A stretch of DNA of 15,809 nt from positions 1,595-17,403 of the forward strand of contig DPSI01000235.1 in assembly GCA_003527165.1 (NCBI GenBank), read 5' to 3'. The notes below the pieces were generated by a model. It was not told the origin of the DNA and searched no databases. It worked only from the letters and a program-made list of their open reading frames with translations. Position 1 is the stretch's first letter. The number at the start of each line of letters is the position of its first letter. Position numbers and translations under genes: made by a program. Shown here in pieces: positions 14,570 through 15,809 of the stretch. The stretch comes from Pseudomonas sp. Its GTDB lineage: Bacteria; Pseudomonadota; Gammaproteobacteria; Pseudomonadales; Pseudomonadaceae.

Positions 14570-15809
14570 ATGGGGCTTCGCATGTCATTGTCCGCCTGGC
14601 GATCGCTGTCCGGTTTCGGCCTGCTGCTGGGCACGCTGTTCTTCTGCGCGGCTTTGATGCCCTCGCTGTTGCCGCGCTCGACGCTCAGCCAGGGCGTGCT
14701 GGCGGGCGCGGCGTTGGCCGCCGGCTATGGCATTGGCGTTTTCTGGCGCTGGCTATGGCGCTACCTGGAGCTCCCGGAGCGGCCGGAACGCCTGCACAAC
14801 CAGACGAACATCGTGATCGCCATTCTCTGCGCAGCATTGGCGGCCTACTTCCTCAGCCAGGTAACCGCATGGCAGAACTCGATCCGCTCGCTGATGCAGA
14901 TGCAACCGGTCACCAGTGGGCATCTGCTGGAGGTGGTACTTACCGCCCTGGCCACCTTTCTCATTCTGCTGCTTCTGGCGCGCCTCTACCGGCTCGTTTC
15001 TCGCTTCGTCTCCCGCCATGCCGACCGCTTCCTGCCGCGCCGGGTCGCCAACGTCATGGGTGTGTTGGTGGCCTTGGCACTGTTCTGGTCACTGGTAAGC
15101 GACGTGTTGGTGGCCCAGGCATTGCGGGTGTTGGATGCCTCCTTCGCCCAATACGATGCGCTGATCGAACCGGAAGCGGCGCAGCCGCGCTCGCCGCTCA
15201 AAAGCGGTAGCCAAGAATCGTTGCTCGACTGGGACGAACTGGGCCGCACCGGTCGCGAGTTCATCGCTTCCGGTCCTTCGGCAGAGGATATCGCCGCGGT
15301 GACCGGCCGATCGGCACTTGAACCGATCCGGGTGTACGTGGGCTTGCGGGCATCGGAGACGCCACGCGAACGCGCCCGGCTGGCGTTGCGCGAGCTGGTG
15401 CGCACTGGCGCCTTCGAGCGCTCCGTGCTGGTGCTGGTCACGCCGACCGGCACAGGCTGGATCGACCCTGCGGCAATGAACACGGTGGAATACCTGCATC
15501 ACGGCAACATTGCCAGTGCCGCGCTGCAATATTCTTATCTGAACAGCCCACTGTCTTTGTTGGTGGAGGCCGAGTATGGCGCCGACGTGGCGCGAGCATT
15601 GTTCGCCGAGGTCTACGGCTATTGGAGCGAACTGCCGCCGAACCGGCGACCGCGACTGTACCTGCACGGCCTGAGCCTGGGCGCTTTACATTCACAGCGC
15701 TCGTGGGAGCTGCACGAGCTGATCGGCAATCCGTTCCAGGGCGCGTTGTGGAGTGGGCCGCCATTCAAAAGCGAGCAATGGCGAACACTGACCGACGACC
15801 GCAACCCGG
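14570..15809 (+). CDS. Membrane alpha/beta-hydrolase, PF10081 type (3' end outside window)
   Basis: 413 codons are visible, open to the right edge with no stop; the C-terminal part is missing. The N-terminal half is membrane-embedded: likely helices at about 14-33, 41-59, 80-97, 119-139 and 160-180. The following soluble part carries [18 protein letters not shown] (220-237), [27 protein letters not shown], and a nucleophile elbow [10 protein letters not shown] with S369 in G-x-S-x-G. This arrangement fits the Abhydrolase_9 (PF10081) family of bacterial membrane proteins, whose substrate is unknown to me. The rest of the catalytic triad lies beyond the window or is not identifiable. It is divergent from treS and shares its control region. 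A strong ribosome binding site supports the start. Confidence 0.85.
   Translation, partial: MGLRMSLSAWRSLSGFGLLLGTLFFCAALMPSLLPRSTLSQGVLAGAALAAGYGIGVFWRWLWRYLELPERPERLHNQTNIVIAILCAALAAYFLSQVTAWQNSIRSLMQMQPVTSGHLLEVVLTALATFLILLLLARLYRLVSRFVSRHADRFLPRRVANVMGVLVALALFWSLVSDVLVAQALRVLDASFAQYDALIEPEAAQPRSPLKSGSQESLLDWDELGRTGREFIASGPSAEDIAAVTGRSALEPIRVYVGLRASETPRERARLALRELVRTGAFERSVLVLVTPTGTGWIDPAAMNTVEYLHHGNIASAALQYSYLNSPLSLLVEAEYGADVARALFAEVYGYWSELPPNRRPRLYLHGLSLGALHSQRSWELHELIGNPFQGALWSGPPFKSEQWRTLTDDRNP

Overview
The window is about 15.8 kb of GC-rich chromosomal DNA that looks like a Pseudomonas of the stutzeri group (Stutzerimonas). The reasons are high-GC codon use, Pseudomonas-style hybrid sensor kinases, palindromic REP elements with a GTAGGGCCGAA-N4-TTCGGCC core, and a non-canonical trehalose synthase gene of exactly 2,070 bp (689 codons plus stop), the length I recall for the enzyme described from P. 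stutzeri. Species assignment is inference. I see no rRNA, tRNA, transposase, phage gene, CRISPR array or obviously foreign segment.

Layout, left to right. (1) A plus-strand pair: iron-containing alcohol dehydrogenase and a hotdog-fold thioesterase, ending in a REP doublet (1692-1760) that supplies the thioesterase stop codon. (2) A minus-strand block: a secreted glycine-zipper protein; an FdhF/YdeP-family molybdopterin oxidoreductase whose start overlaps the end of fdhD by 4 bp (an operon in the order fdhD, oxidoreductase); then, upstream, a soluble PAS-PAS hybrid histidine kinase, a PIG3-type NAD(P)H quinone oxidoreductase with tandem hairpins at its 3' end, and a small DUF2934 protein. (3) A plus-strand sensory pair: a free-standing MEDS-domain protein followed 15 bp later by a soluble hybrid histidine kinase. 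(4) A second REP doublet (12198-12254) between the converging kinase and treS genes. (5) treS on the minus strand, divergent from a membrane alpha/beta-hydrolase (PF10081 type) that runs off the right end of the window.

How the genes may work together. fdhD sulphurates the molybdenum cofactor needed by formate-dehydrogenase-like enzymes, so its overlap with the oxidoreductase makes functional sense. No iron-sulphur or cytochrome subunit is encoded here, so the electron partner must lie elsewhere. The MEDS protein and the adjacent kinase look like a split version of the MEDS-kinase sensors seen in other bacteria. Trehalose synthase implies osmotic or desiccation tolerance, and the divergent hydrolase has a possible extracytoplasmic-stress (AlgU-like) promoter. 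Both hybrid kinases lack a DNA-binding output partner in the window.

No clear-cut new multi-gene defence or mobile system is visible. The best leads are the split MEDS/kinase module, the two REP doublets of opposite geometry sharing one identical 22-bp unit, the internally duplicated glycine-zipper protein, and the unusual catalytic motifs of the trehalose synthase.
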